A stretch of 64,000 nt of DNA from Sesamum alatum (taxonomy: Eukaryota; Streptophyta; Magnoliopsida; Lamiales; Pedaliaceae), in contig JACGWO010000005.1 of NCBI GenBank assembly GCA_034509735.1, positions 39,834,479-39,898,478 of the forward strand. The letters are read 5' to 3'. The stretch's first letter is position 1. The number at the start of each line of letters is the position of its first letter. Shown here piece after piece: positions 38,774-51,185 of the stretch. The position numbers and the translations under genes were made by a program. The notes under the pieces are model-generated. The model did not search any database. It was not told where the DNA came from and worked only from the letters and a program-made list of their open reading frames with translations.

Positions 38774-39010
38774 TTAAAAAAAAAAAAAAAGAAAGAAAGA
38801 AAGAGAAGAAATTTATCTAAGTGTAGAAGGTTACAATTTGTCAAAATCTAGCCTTTTTTTTCCCCATCACTTTCACACTCCAACGTACACTTGATAATTT
38901 GTCTCTTTAATATTGCCGGATTTTCATGTTTCCCATTTTGCTTCAAAAATCAAAACCACACACATATTTTTGCTTCTATCATACCTCAACTAATTCTCCT
39001 TTTCCCTTCA

Positions 39011-39020
39011 CTATATATAA
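39011..39020 (+). promoter_or_regulatory. TATA box of the ERF gene
   Basis: ctatatataa lies 62 bp upstream of the ERF start codon, inside a pyrimidine-rich promoter stretch. Confidence 0.55.
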
Positions 39021-39081
39021 CCATTACTTAATTCCACCCTCATTTCTCATCTCTCCTCCCACTTTCTCTCTCTAACCATAG

Positions 39082-39759
39082 ATGGCAGAGCCACCACCGT
39101 GTTCCACCATCTCCGCCACCTCGTCAGCTTCATCATGCTCCTCCGCCTCGGCGGAAAACCAAGACAAAAACCGGCCGTGTGAAAACAAGTGCAAGAAAAG
39201 AGCTAGGGATAGTGGGAACAAGCACCCAGTCTACAGAGGCGTGAGGATGCGGAGCTGGGGGAAATGGGTCTCCGAAATTCGCCAACCGCGGAAGAAGTCG
39301 CGCATTTGGCTCGGAACTTATCCCACCGCTGAAATGGCGGCGCGGGCCCACGACGTGGCGGCTTTGAGCATCAAGGGTGACTCCGCGATTCTCAACTTCC
39401 CCCAGCTCACCGAGTCGCTGCCGCGCCCGGCCTCACTCTCTCCTCGGGACGTGCAAGCCGCCGCGGCGAAAGCGGCCTCCATGGAGGAGCTGAGCCCGTT
39501 GTGCTCTTCTTCCACGCCGAATAATACGGGGTCGTCGGATGAGCTGGGGGAGATAATTGAGCTGCCGAGTTTGGAGGGGAGCTACGACTCGACCGAGTCG
39601 AGGAGCGAGTTGGCGGTGGTTGACTCGGCCGAGGGATGGCTGCATCCGCCGTGGTGGGAGTCGGATAAGGACTTCTGCGAGTACTTCTCCGATGAGGTGG
39701 GCGGAGGTGCGGGGAGTTTGATTTCATGCAGCTTTGAAATACTGAAATGGGCTTGCTAA
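39082..39759 (+). CDS. AP2/ERF transcription factor, DREB subfamily (A-4, TINY/ERF034-039-like)
   Basis: An intronless gene coding 225 residues. The N-terminus is Ser-rich and then basic ([14 protein letters not shown]). The single AP2/ERF domain lies at about residues 50-107, with [38 protein letters not shown] and GDSAILNFP. The DREB-type Val (V14) is present. Position 19, usually Glu in DREB proteins, is Gln (IRQPRKK). After the domain come [24 protein letters not shown] and an acidic C-terminal half, which fit group III/A-4. It would be a nuclear DNA-binding regulator recognising DRE/GCC-type elements. GC-rich coding DNA contrasts with the AT-rich flanks. Confidence 0.92.
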   Translation: MAEPPPCSTISATSSASSCSSASAENQDKNRPCENKCKKRARDSGNKHPVYRGVRMRSWGKWVSEIRQPRKKSRIWLGTYPTAEMAARAHDVAALSIKGDSAILNFPQLTESLPRPASLSPRDVQAAAAKAASMEELSPLCSSSTPNNTGSSDELGEIIELPSLEGSYDSTESRSELAVVDSAEGWLHPPWWESDKDFCEYFSDEVGGGAGSLISCSFEILKWAC

Positions 39760-41587
39760 AGCGTGGAGGTGTGCCTTGTGCTTTCGTGCTTGTACTTTAG
39801 ATGTAGATGTACGTACAATCACACGTATATTGTACAAATTACGTTTTTTCCTCTAAAATTATTTCTACTTTTTTTTTAATTATTATTTTGTGAGATTTAG
39901 TTCATCGATCACACACTGTAAATATAAGTGTACATATATTTTATTTTTTTCGGTATATCTTTGCATTGGCAATATAATTATGCTAATTATGCAATACAAT
40001 GAAAATTGCATTTTACATCACACAAGTCAGTCTCTTTATAATTTTGGTCTCATTATTTTTAAACTCACCACATTGCATTTTATAACTCCAAAATTTACAG
40101 TCTTAGTCAGAAGTCTTAATTTCATTAAATTTCTTACAGAAACAATTTCACTTCCACTCAAGATGTAATGGAGCTCGTCCCACGTACGTGCCGTTTCTAT
40201 CATAAATTTAACAGAATTACGATTTGAGACTAAACTTATAAATTTTTTGGAGTTATGGGATGTAATGTGACGAGTTCAAAAACAACATGATCAAAATTGC
40301 GAAAAGGATAATTTGTGGGACGTAAAATATAATTTTATTGCACGAAAACAAACTCCAACGTCCAACCAATAAGATCATGACATCAAGAATTTAACTAATA
40401 ACTAATGAAATGTTTTAATACGCGATTTTAGTTTAATATATTCCCACATTCGAGAAAAAGAAAAAAGCGTGTGAAAATATCCTTAATTATTGTAGCACCT
40501 TTTTCCTTGGCACTAATTATGTGGATTTTTGTCAAGACTAAGACATTTTCTTAGGATCCATTTGCATTTGACATCGACTAATTGTGGCTTCTTCCATGTT
40601 CTAACACCTCAATTCTTCTAAACGTCGTCGTCGTCTTCTTTTTCTTTTTCTTCTTTTTTTTTTTTGTTTATTTAATTCTATCAAATACCAGAAAATACCA
40701 TACGGTATATACCTTGTGAATGTCGTTTTCTACTATAATCAAGTATAACAAATATACATACCTACAATAAAATTATATATGCAGGAGATGAAAATTTGTA
40801 ATTTTAATCCTATAAGTATGTGGAGGTGACAATTTTAGTCCAGTACAAGTCTATTTCGATAATTTTCTCGTATAATTTTAAAAATTTTGCACATTGAAAA
40901 AAAATAAAAAATTTGCTAAATGATCGGAAAGTGCACCGAATTAAACTAGTCATGTGCACTTTTCCAGAGCATAAGTAAATTTCGATCATTTTTGTCATCA
41001 ATATATGTGAATTTCTTAAAATTACAGGTAAAAATTGACCCCAAATATTTATATTGGCAGAAAATTCAGTGTTGAATTGTAGTTTTATTTTATTACGTTT
41101 TTAATATAAAATACACCTGTACCTTCATTTTTCTATACTACATTTACTTTTTTTTTCTAGACTGGATTAAATCACGTAAATTTTACAATTAATTTAATTT
41201 ACATTGACTAATTTAATCATTTTCTCTCTTTTTTCCCCCATAGAGTTGGTATGTCATACGTAGAATTATTTTTTACTACCCTTATGGATTATATAATTAA
41301 CCAACATGCTCTAAAAAATTAATAAAAAGAAAATAATATAAAATGATCCAACTCATGCAATTAGAAGTCGTATTTTAATTTTGACAGCTAATGCACCTAA
41401 GTTGTCAAAACAAACTCGTTTGGATAATTATTTTTTTAATAATGCGCTTTTGATGTATCATTGAATGATTCTAAGGGAAATTGAGTGAGTGATGATAAGG
41501 TGATGAGAGGAAGATATATTTGTAGCCCTAATGGGTAATAATTGTGGACATCCCCTCACCATATCCTGCCACCTAGCTAAGTTTATT

Positions 41588-42410
41588 GCTGAAAATGACA
41601 TTTATATTAATTCTTTAATTTTCTCTCTGTCGAACTATCAAAATTAATTATTCTGTAAATAAAATAAATTTATTATTTTGATTGAAATATAATAATATAT
41701 TATTTTCATTTATCCTCGTCATTTTCTTTTACTTTTTTTTTCATATGTTCTTTTTTTCATAACGAAACCCTTAAAATGGTAATATTTCTCACAATTAATT
41801 AATTTGTAGATAATAAATTTTATTTTCCTTTTTGGAAGAAATGGGTTTGCATTAATCATGATTTTCTTTTAATTTTATTTTTAAAGTAAGTATGTGGATG
41901 TCGTGTTCGGTGTGAAAATACAGTGAGTCCAGTATGACAAAACCCTTAAACTATTAATTTTTCTCGAATTTTATTGATGAAAATGACTTTTGAATTAATT
42001 CTTTAATGTTTCTTGATCGAGCTATCAAAATTAATTGATTTGTAAAAAATAAATTTATTTTTGTTTTTGGGATATATGGGTTTGGATTAATCTAATTTTC
42101 TATTAATTTTTTTAAAGGAGGTTTGTTTATGCGTTCGGTATGAAAAACTGCAGTCTCTGCAGCATAATGAAACCCTTCAAACGATTTAAATTTTCCCAAA
42201 ATTTATTAGTGAAAATGACATTTAATTAGTTCTATAATTTTCCCTTTGTTGAACTATCAAAATAAATTAATTTGTAAATAACAAATTTATTCTTCTGTTT
42301 GGGATATATGGGTTTGTATTAGTCCTGATTTTCTTGAAATTTTTTTTTCTTAAAATGGGTTTGTCGATTCTACATTCGGTGCGAAAATGCAATGAGTGCA
42401 GCAAGGTTTA
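41588..42410. repeat. Tandem repeat with units of about 233 bp
   Basis: The landmark gggtttg.attaatc recurs at 41843, 42078 and 42310 (periods 235 and 232). Each unit also contains gaaaatgac(a)ttt, ctatcaaaattaatt and cattcggtgtgaaaa-like segments. A further partial unit lies upstream (from about 41588) with extra sequence inside it. The last unit is broken by the MITE at 42409-42640 and resumes after it (gatgagaccctc...). Confidence 0.7.
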
Positions 42411-42640
42411 ATGTAATTTACCTTTATGTGATATTGCAAATAAGCAAATTACCACCCTATGATAAAATAATAGCAATTTACCTCCCTATGTTTTTTGAAA
42501 TGAAGCAATTTACCCCCCTGTCCACAACAGGTAAATTGCTCTATTTTAAAAAACAAAGGGAGGTACATTGCAATTTTATTTTTTATGTGGAGGTAATATG
42601 CTCGTTTACAATATCACAGGGAGTTGCTTGCATTTTTTCC
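42409..42640. mobile_element. Fold-back MITE, ggtttaatgcaattta family
   Basis: The left side reads ggtttaatgtaatttacctt and tgatattgcaaataagcaaa. The right side reads tttacaatatcacagggag and ttgcttgcattttttcc. The inner arms (cctatgttttttgaaatgaa / ctattttaaaaaacaaaggg) also pair. It interrupts the 233-bp tandem repeat. Confidence 0.65.
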
Positions 42641-43031
42641 AAGTGTTGTATGATGAGACCCTCAAAAAAATAACTTATTTTTCTAAATTAATTGAAATTG
42701 GAAAATTGAAATTCTATGAATAAATAATAATATGAATAATTGTTCATGTCATAAAAGCAAAGGTTGAGGTTGATGTGTTTCATTTTCCTGTTAATTTTGA
42801 AAGGAAAGAATAGATGAAAAATAAGGAAAGTTTTTAAAATGTACTATTTTTCCAATATTAGGAATTTCAGGACTCCATCTCTCTCACTTTCATCAGACAG
42901 AAGAGATGGAGGAGGTACATATGATGTTGAAATTATGTCAAATTAATTAATTTTTAAGAAAAAGTACCCCAAAAACAATGAATTTCGCATAAAAATATTT
43001 ACTATGTTAATTTGGAGTAGTTTTAAGCTTA

Positions 43032-43269
43032 GGGTAAATTACGAAGGGCTTTCTTGAAGTTTGTCATAATTATAACAGTACCTCTCGTTGTTTAAAAAAT
43101 TACAAATATTCTTCTGTAAATGATTTTATAACAAATATCCCTACAATATACTGTCACGAGGGGTATTTGTTACACAGTCAATAATTTCATGAAAATATGT
43201 ATAATTTTAAATAATACAAAGATATTTTTAATTATAACAAATTTTAAGAAAGCATATTGTAATTTACCC
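43032..43269. mobile_element. Fold-back MITE with imperfect 9-bp TSD
   Basis: The 238-bp element runs from gggtaaattacgaag to gtaatttaccc, with paired inner arms (ataacaaatatccct / ggggtatttgttac). The flanks ttaagctta and gtaaactta agree at 7 of 9 positions, consistent with an aged 9-bp Mutator-type duplication. Confidence 0.65.
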
Positions 43270-45234
43270 GTAAACTTATTTTAAAAAGAGCTCAATATAT
43301 TTGGTGATGACAATATGATGAGCGCGAACTCCAATTCGACCTCTCCTTCTTTTTTTTTTAAGTAATAATTATATTAATATTTTAATAAATTAAAAAATTT
43401 ATTAATTCAATCAATATAACTAAAAAATAATAAAATAAATGACAATAAACTTACATATTCATATTGAGTAAGATAAATACCCACACTTCTGACTCGATCT
43501 TGTTTATGGGACACCTTTCTCTTAAAGGCTAAATTATAATTTCCTTCCCTGAGGTTTGGTATAATTACAACACTTACTCATTCTTTGAAAAATTATAAAT
43601 ATCCTCTAATTTTAACGTCTATCTAATAATGAAGTCATTTTGTTAGCATTCATTAAGTTTTCATCTACTTTTTGTGGTGAGCTGATCAAAATATTCTTTT
43701 ATTATGAATTATAATTTTATATATGTTTAAAATTTTTTAAAGTATTTTTTGGGACTAATATGCCGTATTTATCTTATACACTCTCATTTTTTTATATTTT
43801 TTAAATATATATATATTTATTTTAAAATTTAGTAAGAGTTAAGTAGTAATGTCCACCTCTTCGTCTAGAAGCTACATAATTATTTTTCATTTGAGAGAGT
43901 ATTTGTAATTTTTTAAATAACGAGATGACATTCATAATTATGTCAAAACTCAGCTGAGGTAGCTATAATTATCGTAAAAGATGTGGGTTCTTTTTTGAAA
44001 AATAAAAAAATAAAAAAGAAAGAAATAAAAACATTGAAAAGAATGTGAGAGGCTGTGGTTTGTGCACGTTTAAATCAGTCGTTCTCACAAGTGCTGGCAC
44101 TTGGCTTTTCAGACACACTTAACTAATTATGCGGCATTTGAAACTACTCACAAAATATCAGTAGATTCACTACCTACGACTATTCTTCCACTTTTTTCCT
44201 TTTTCTTTTGCTGTTGAGGAAAAATATTATTATTAATATTATTATTTTTTAAACATCAAAAATATTTTTCAAATTCTTATTATTTGTATTTTCCTATAGT
44301 ATGATTCTTATTTGATTTGAATGACCTAAAGAAATTCACAATTTTCTATATAGAGAAATTATATAAAATCATGTAATGACTAAATATAAATGTTTTAAAA
44401 TATTTAGATTATGAAACTGTAAACTTTAATCGATGTAGGCAAACATTACAAGTCAGTAATAAACGAAAAATTTAGGCGACTTATAAGTTCTAAAACCTTC
44501 TTTCTCCAATGAGACATCTTTTTAGGCAAAACCGTGAGTTACAAGTAACATCACTAATAGCAATGTAGCATTGAATCGGTTATTAACCTCATACTTAAAT
44601 TTATTCATAGTAACTTTTTTCAAATAACGAAGATGGTTGTATTTTAGTTTATAAAAGTAATACTAATTCAATTATTTCTATTGACATATCTCTTTGTATA
44701 TATTGTGATTATTTTGAATTAAAAAAAATGTTAGTATTAATGAACTGTAATAAGAACAAAGATTATTTGCATTATTAATCTAAAAGCATTATTTTAATTG
44801 ACTTTTACGTTATTAAAAATTTTATGAAATATAATTTTAATTAATTAATTTGATCAGTGTATAGCTAGCACGAATCACGTACTCGTATATATATATATAT
44901 ATATATAAATATCGAATTACAGGAGCTCAATTCTTGATCGATTCAATTTAAGTTTAAATAATAATAATAATATATTACGTTTGACTCAATTTATTTACGT
45001 CCCTAATATTTGTAACTTTTGTGATAAGATGAAGTTTCATATAAATAACCAAAAATACTGAGTCGCGTGGCGCAGAACGTGGCAAATTTACTTTTGACTA
45101 ATCATAACAAGGCTTTGTTTCAGCCAATGAACAAAGAAATGATGTTTCCATTCAAATAATTGTGAATAATGACTCGTTTGGACACGATTTATTTATTTTT
45201 AGTTTTATAAAAATAATAATTATATAATTGCTTC

Positions 45235-45700
45235 ATTTTAAAGAATACTGGGAGGTAAGTTGCTATTTTTTTTTCTTAGAAGATAATTTACTTATTTGCA
45301 ATATCGAGAAAATTTCAATTTTGGTCCCAAATTATACGGTGATTTGCAATATTAGTTCCGTACTTTCTGGAATAATCAATATTAGTCCCAAATTTCAGGA
45401 AAATATTGCAAATTTAGTCCCACCGTGAAAAAATTGTAACTTTTGGGATTAACTTTGCAATATTTGGGACAAATTTTGCAATATTTGTTAAATGTGGGAT
45501 TAATTTTGCAACGCTTTTATAAAGTGTGAGACTAATATTGCTACGGTGGGACTAACTTTGCAATGTTTTCTAAAGTATGGGATTAATGTTGGCTATTTCA
45601 AAAAGTATGGGACTAATATTACAAACCACCCTACATTTTGGGACCAAAATTGCAATTTTCTTTTGCAATATCATTTGGAGGTAAATTATATTAAACCCGA
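45235..45700. mobile_element. Nested MITEs
   Basis: The outer remnant (aatactgggaggtaagttgc...tttgcaatatc and ...gcaatatcatttggaggtaa) is a relative of the ggtttaatgcaattta family. It is interrupted by an inner fold-back, about 45306-45663, with ends gaaaatttcaattttggtcc and ttgggaccaaaattgcaatt. The inner one also carries several short repeats of the type gggactaatattgcaa in both orientations. Confidence 0.6.
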
Positions 45701-46515
45701 ATTACAAATAATGCGTACAACATTTAGCACTAATTAAATTAACAAATTGGGGAAAAAAAAATCAATGAATCAGGAATCTTGAAATATTTGTTGATAATTA
45801 TTGAACTTGCCAAACTGTTTTAAGATTCCCAGTCGTAGTAAAAGATGTCTCTTTGATTCGTATGTTTTCGACAATTATCATGTGTTTCAATAATCATTTT
45901 TCAATAATACATTTGACATTAAAGAATTCAAAGAATTCGGCAGCTAACCACAACAACTATAACACTTATATACTAATTATCAATATCAAATAAAATAAAA
46001 TGCATGCTGCTCCCTTGTAATACGATATATATCAAATACTATATTTAACCACAATTACTATTAAAAAAGAAACACAATTGACTATTAAAATAGAATAAAA
46101 TCACATACGTTAGTAGAGTTTGAATTGGGGCTTCAACTTCGCCAATTGAGTTAAGTTTTATTGACAAATAATTATGAGTTTAAGTACCATAAATATGGTT
46201 AAAAATTATTGTTATATTTAATTAGCATTAGATATATAATTGTGCCAATAATAAAAAAATAATAGTACAAATATTCTTGAAGGTTTTTTAGCAGATTCGG
46301 TGTCTTAAAATAATCCCACAATAGGAGGTATGTGAAATGTTGGCATGTGGGCTTTGAAGATTTATTTATTATATCATTTTCAGAGTCACGTTCTAAATAT
46401 TTTTTTTAATAAAGTCTTTGTTTTTATCTTCTATTTATGTGACGAAAAAAGTTGAGAAGTCAAGCATTAGAGATTAATTTTTCATACGAAAATTATATAT
46501 ATATATATATATATA

Positions 46516-46769
46516 GAAAAAAATGCAATTACCACCCTTGTAATATACAAAATGTGCAAATAACCTACCGTAAAAAAATAAATAGCAGTTTACCCCCTGT
46601 ATTTTAAAAAATAGAGCAAAAAATTCCCTAAAAACGGAACAAAAAACCTCATGTGAGGGGATTATTTGCTGCATTTTGAATAATACATAGGGATAAATTG
46701 CTAGTTATTTTTTCACAGTGAATTAATTATTTTTTTTTATTAACACAGGGGCAAATTACATTTAACCCT
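46516..46769. mobile_element. Fold-back MITE, ggtttaatgcaattta family
   Basis: The left end gaaaaaaatgcaattaccac faces gggcaaattacatttaaccc at the right end. The inner arms (caaataacctaccgtaaaaa and similar) pair with the right half. It is preceded directly by an (AT)n run at about 46495-46515. Confidence 0.6.
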
Positions 46770-46999
46770 ATATAGACATATAAGCTGTCACCCCAGAAAT
46801 TGCTTTCTCGTAACAGCAAAAACAGCTCATTTTTTTGCTCTTTATCTCCTTGTTTACATTATGCTCACCAACCACATTTCAACTCATTAGTGAAATTGAA
46901 CTCCACTATATATGATAATCATTAATTACCTTGTTGTGGTTAAAATAATACAAACCATCCCCCCACCCCAAGAAAAGAAGAAAATGTATATAAAAAATT

Positions 47000-47415
47000 G
47001 GGTAAATTACAGCTACCCTCCTTGAGATTTAGTATAATTATATATATTTTCTCGTTATTTAAAAAATTACAAATATTTTCATGAGGTTTGTAACCGTCTA
47101 ACAAATAATCCGTTTCCATCCATTTTTATGGGGGAAGTGATCAAAATGACATGCAAACTGAATTATTCTTGATTTTTTTCGGACTATATATAATTCACAT
47201 GGAGAGGTTTTTTTAAGTTTTTTACACAGAGGGCAATAATGCAATTTGTCTCGATTGATTTTTTTACAATTTTAACTAAAAATTCAAGGGCAAAATGGTT
47301 AATTTAAGGTCTTTGGTTAAAAATTACAAACCTCAGGGAGTTATTTGTAATTTTTCAACAACGATAGAATATTGGTAATTATGTCAAATCTCAGGGAAGG
47401 TGGCTGTAATTTACC
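47000..47415. mobile_element. Fold-back MITE, gggtaaattaca family
   Basis: The left end gggtaaattacagctaccct, followed by ttgagatttagtataatta, returns as atgtcaaatctcagggaagg, then tggctgtaatttacc. The flanks taaaaaatt / taaaaagat are a possible 9-bp duplication with two or three mismatches. Confidence 0.6.
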
Positions 47416-48947
47416 TAAAAAGATATATGTATACATGTTCTTTTGTTTTTTAATAGAAAATTTGATTGGTTTTAGCTATAATCACCGTCACGGGTTAGAA
47501 CATATTTTTGAGATCATAAGTTGATTATACAGATTAATGGGGATATATTTAACTCAGCATTAAAAGACTACCCCCTCCCAAAAAGGGCAAAATACCCATC
47601 TTAGCCTAAGATCCGCATGCTTCTCAGTTGGGTCGGGTTGCACACCGCCCTAACCCGACCCCGTGTTTGTCTTCGGATTCTCGAACTCACAACCTAATTT
47701 AAGCAACGGAGGTTCGTGTTACAGGCTACCTAACGAGCCTAACGAGCTTCTTTGTTCTCAGGTGCCTGAACCATTGGCGCACCCCTTGACACATTTCCTA
47801 TGTTTCACAATTTTTGCCTCTGAATGTAGGCGCACTTGTAAGTACAACTACAACATCAAGAAATATAATTATAATTTTGTACAAGACAAAATTACTCGTG
47901 TATTTGAACCTAATATGAGGAGGTGTCAATATAAGTCCGTCGATAATCATGTTTAATTTGCACTTGATTACTTAAAGATTTGATCATATTACTTCTAGAA
48001 TCCTGTTGTTATGTTGCCAATTAGTGTTACTAATTAATGTTAAAGACTGTTTGCCAATATTATAATTTTTCTTTTTCCAGACAACTTGATTGTAGGGTCA
48101 AATATATAGAGATTGCCTAGAGACATGTAGAAAGCATATATGTTTTCTTGAAAATAGACAATTCTAACAACTTATGCATAATTAAATTAAATAATACCAA
48201 TAAACTCATGAGCATGCATGCATACGTCACTCATTCTGTTAAATCAATTAATAACAAAAATTCGGTAAGATATCATTATCATGAAAAAAGAGAGAAAAAA
48301 AAAAGCAAATTAATTAATTTTTAATCTCATTTTTAATTCTTTTCAATATCCAAATTAATAGATATATCCATTGATGTGGCTCAACAAAATACCACAAAAA
48401 GTTGCCCATCAGACTCAATTTAATTGGCGAAATTGAAACCTTACGATCAAAAAATCGAGAATTTGCTTTCATTAATATGTGGGTATTGATTATTTTTAAT
48501 AATAATTATTAATTTATTATATAAATTTAATGATATTGATAATTGACGTATACGGATGATTATCGATGTTACGCCACAAAAAGTTGGTTGAAATTGAAAA
48601 TTGATTGATCGACTTTTCTTGTCAAATGCAATCAACGACTATTAGCACTATATGATATATAGCTAGCCCACCTCCATTAATTAAGTTTAATTTTCATTAG
48701 TGATCTTTGATTATAATGATTTCTTGAAAAGACTGCTATTTTTGAGCTGCAAGTCACCATATATTATAATTAATTATTGTAATTAATCATTTTGTTTTAA
48801 CTTCTAGCTTTGATGTTCACTCTCTTGTCTCGCGCTCATCTTATGACAAAGCAAGAGAACAAAATTTGTTGATTTGATTTAAAGTTTAAGGTGTAACCTT
48901 CTTAATTATACATGTTTTCATGTAATTATTTTATTATTTGTTATGTA

Positions 48948-49199
48948 CATTAGAAAAAAAATTACTATTGGCTGCATTTTAATGATTATATATAAATTAA
49001 AAGTCATGATAAATAATTATCATTAATTATGATTAAATAAAATCGAACAACTTAGCTTATATACAATGAAAAAATTATTTGCCATGAAAATTAACAACCG
49101 TTGTGTGATCATAAATTCATAGTCAATAATTATTTATTACGATTATTTATTTTTAATCATGATAATTAGTTATAATTAAATGTTACATTTCTTTTATTG
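48948..49199. mobile_element. CACTA-type MITE, copy 2
   Basis: The ends are CATTAGAAAAAAA and CTTTTATTG, degenerate versions of the CACTAGAAAAAAA / TTTTTTGTAGTG termini of copy 1. It is flanked by a 3-bp duplication GTA (48945-48947 and 49200-49202). The interior matches copies 1 and 3 (ctattggctgcatttt, tttgccatg, caaccgttgtg, catgataattag). Confidence 0.75.
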
Positions 49200-49610
49200 G
49201 TAATTATTTTATTATGAGTCGTTAAGTTGTAACGTTGTGTTTGGGATTGAAGTTTATAATAAATTTATTGGGCTTGTTTGAATAATTTTAAGTTATATGT
49301 GATTCAAAATTTATTTAGAATCCTACTTTTTTTCATAATTTGAAATATTAGTGAGAGAAGGAAGGGGACAAACAGTACCAGAAGCGTGGTTTTGTCTGTT
49401 TAAACAATCAAACCATAATGGTAATGGCCCTCTTCATTACATTATCGTCATAATTGCATATTCATGAGTCATTAATAAAAAACAAAGTTCATATTTAATT
49501 CAGTTCATGTGATTTTGTATGAGCAACTAAGGTTGATCCATTAATGTTGCTCAAAGTAATTAATGACTGATAGTTAATGTAATTATGATATATTTAATCA
49601 TCATTTCTCT

Positions 49611-49870
49611 GCCGAGGAGGCCTAACTTAGTTGGCGAAGTTGAGGCCCCATGATTCTAGAGATCATGGGTTCGAACCCCTACATGGGTTGATGTTATTTC
49701 TACTGTATATTAGGTATAATTTGCTACTGTAATAGCTAAGTGCTAGTTTATGTGATATTATTGATTTGATTGTTCGTAATGGTCTTTGTTCAATATTGAT
49801 AGACAACATGATTGAATGTAATCACTTTACTTTCGATTAATAAAATTCATCGCTTCCAATTAAAAAAAAA
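49611..49870 (+). mobile_element. tRNA-derived SINE with perfect 14-bp TSD
   Basis: A 260-bp element. The tRNA-like head has an A-box-like taacttagttggcg and a B box gggttcgaacccct. It is followed by an unrelated body ending ttcgattaataaaattcatc and an A-rich tail. Identical target-site duplications ATCATCATTTCTCT lie at 49597-49610 and 49871-49884, the hallmark of LINE-mediated retroposition. Body fragments of the same family occur at about 7965-8155, and a reverse head at about 7725-7790. Confidence 0.88.
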
Positions 49871-49934
49871 ATCATCATTTCTCTAAAAAGACAAATTCAA
49901 ACCTACGAAAAACCCGTGTAGATTTTAACTAGTA

Positions 49935-50475
49935 GGGATAATTACAACCCATTCCCTTGAGGTTTGGTGTAATTACACCTAAACACCCCGTGGTTTGAAA
50001 AATTACATCTAGTGTCCTTGAGGTTTGCTTCTGTCTAAAAAATAGGTCATTTTCTTAATCAAAATTTGCCAAATTTATCGATATTAGCAAAAAAAATCTA
50101 AATAAAAAATCGATATTTACCATTAATTGACTTAATACTGACTTATTATATGTCAAATAATATTTTTATGACCAAATTACCCTTATACATCTTCACCCGT
50201 TAATGCATGTGAGGAGGTATATATATCTTTACCGTTATAAAGATAGTTTGGTCATAAAAGATTTGTTTGGTTTGCATTACATCAGTAATAAGTCAATTGA
50301 GAGTAATTTCATTCATTTTTTTTTAATATAAACAAATTCGGTAAATTTTAACTAATAAAATGACCTATTTGTTAGATGAAAGCAAACCTCAGGGGTACTA
50401 GATGTAATTTTTTAAATCATATGGTGTCTACATGTAGTTACACCAAATTTCAAGGGAGGGGAGTGTAATTATCCC
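49935..50475. mobile_element. Long-armed fold-back element with 9-bp TSD, gggataattac family
   Basis: The 541-bp element runs from gggataattacaacccattc to gagtgtaattatccc. Arms of about 150 bp include tgaggtttgcttctgtctaa on the left, returning as ttagatgaaagcaaacctca on the right. The flanks TAACTAGTA and TAATTAGTA differ at one of nine positions, so a Mutator-type duplication is likely. No coding capacity. Confidence 0.78.
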
Positions 50476-51185
50476 TAATTAGTATATGTGGCATATTCAA
50501 ATGTGTGTATGCAATTAATTTTAAATTTTAAAAACTAATTATTACTTTAAAAAAGATACATTAATTAAAAAAAATTAAAAAGATAGAAGATGTTTAACAT
50601 TTAAATTGATGGGTTTGTATCTGAGGGGATGATTGGAAAATGATTTCGAATTATTCCATAACAAAAGCATTTAAAATCCGTTAACATTCAAAGAAACATA
50701 GTTCAAATTTAAAGATAAAAAAAATTTAAAAATAACATTTGAATTTAGAATTATCTGAATAAATTCAAACAATTTATGACTAGCGATCTAAAATCCATAA
50801 TTACAAATTTATCAATCCAAATGTAGTATTAATATAAGATCATTGGAATTTTTTCATCTAAAACTTTTGCTAAAACTCATATTCATTTATTCAAATGGAT
50901 CCTAAAATAAGTGGACGATAAATCCAAATTTCTAAGATCATATTGTGGAGGAATAAAAATTATTGCTGCTAAAATTATTATCAATATTAAAATTTTAAGA
51001 TGATAATGACAATAATAATACTAATCTATATATATAAATTCCATCGGAAACAACATTACTGTAGGGGGGATTGTGGTAATCATAAGAAATTGAAAAAAGA
51101 ACGTTGATGCTCCTTCCTATAATTGCAGAAATTACAATTACACCTGTAAGTTCTAGAAAATTACACTTACATCTCATAAATAAAA

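Larger units (their letters stand above)
32530..38990. other. Gene-poor, transposon-rich stretch
   Basis: No gene recognised. The contents are a hAT-like element (34889-35749), a possible truncated relative starting near 33156 (taggggtgacaattgaatcc), fold-back sequences near 36630-36790 and 37258-37590, a long-armed element at 38313-38773 and a degenerate SINE-like head near 33840-33900. The rest is AT-rich. Confidence 0.5.
39760..48940. other. Gene-poor, MITE-rich intergenic tract
   Basis: No gene recognised over about 9 kb. It holds a degenerate fold-back near 40790-41040, a 233-bp tandem repeat (41588-42410), MITEs at 42409-42640, 43032-43269, 46516-46769 and about 47000-47415, another fold-back near 43520-43985 and a nested pair at 45235-45700. 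The 47600-47960 patch is GC-richer, with an inverted gggtcgggttg / taacccgacccc pair, but has no recognisable gene. Confidence 0.55.

Noticed and set aside
47600..47960. GC-richer patch with an inverted gggtcgggttg pair and a 97-codon ORF, considered as a gene
   Set aside because: No recognisable domain, and the ORF runs into AT-rich repeat sequence. Left as unclassified.
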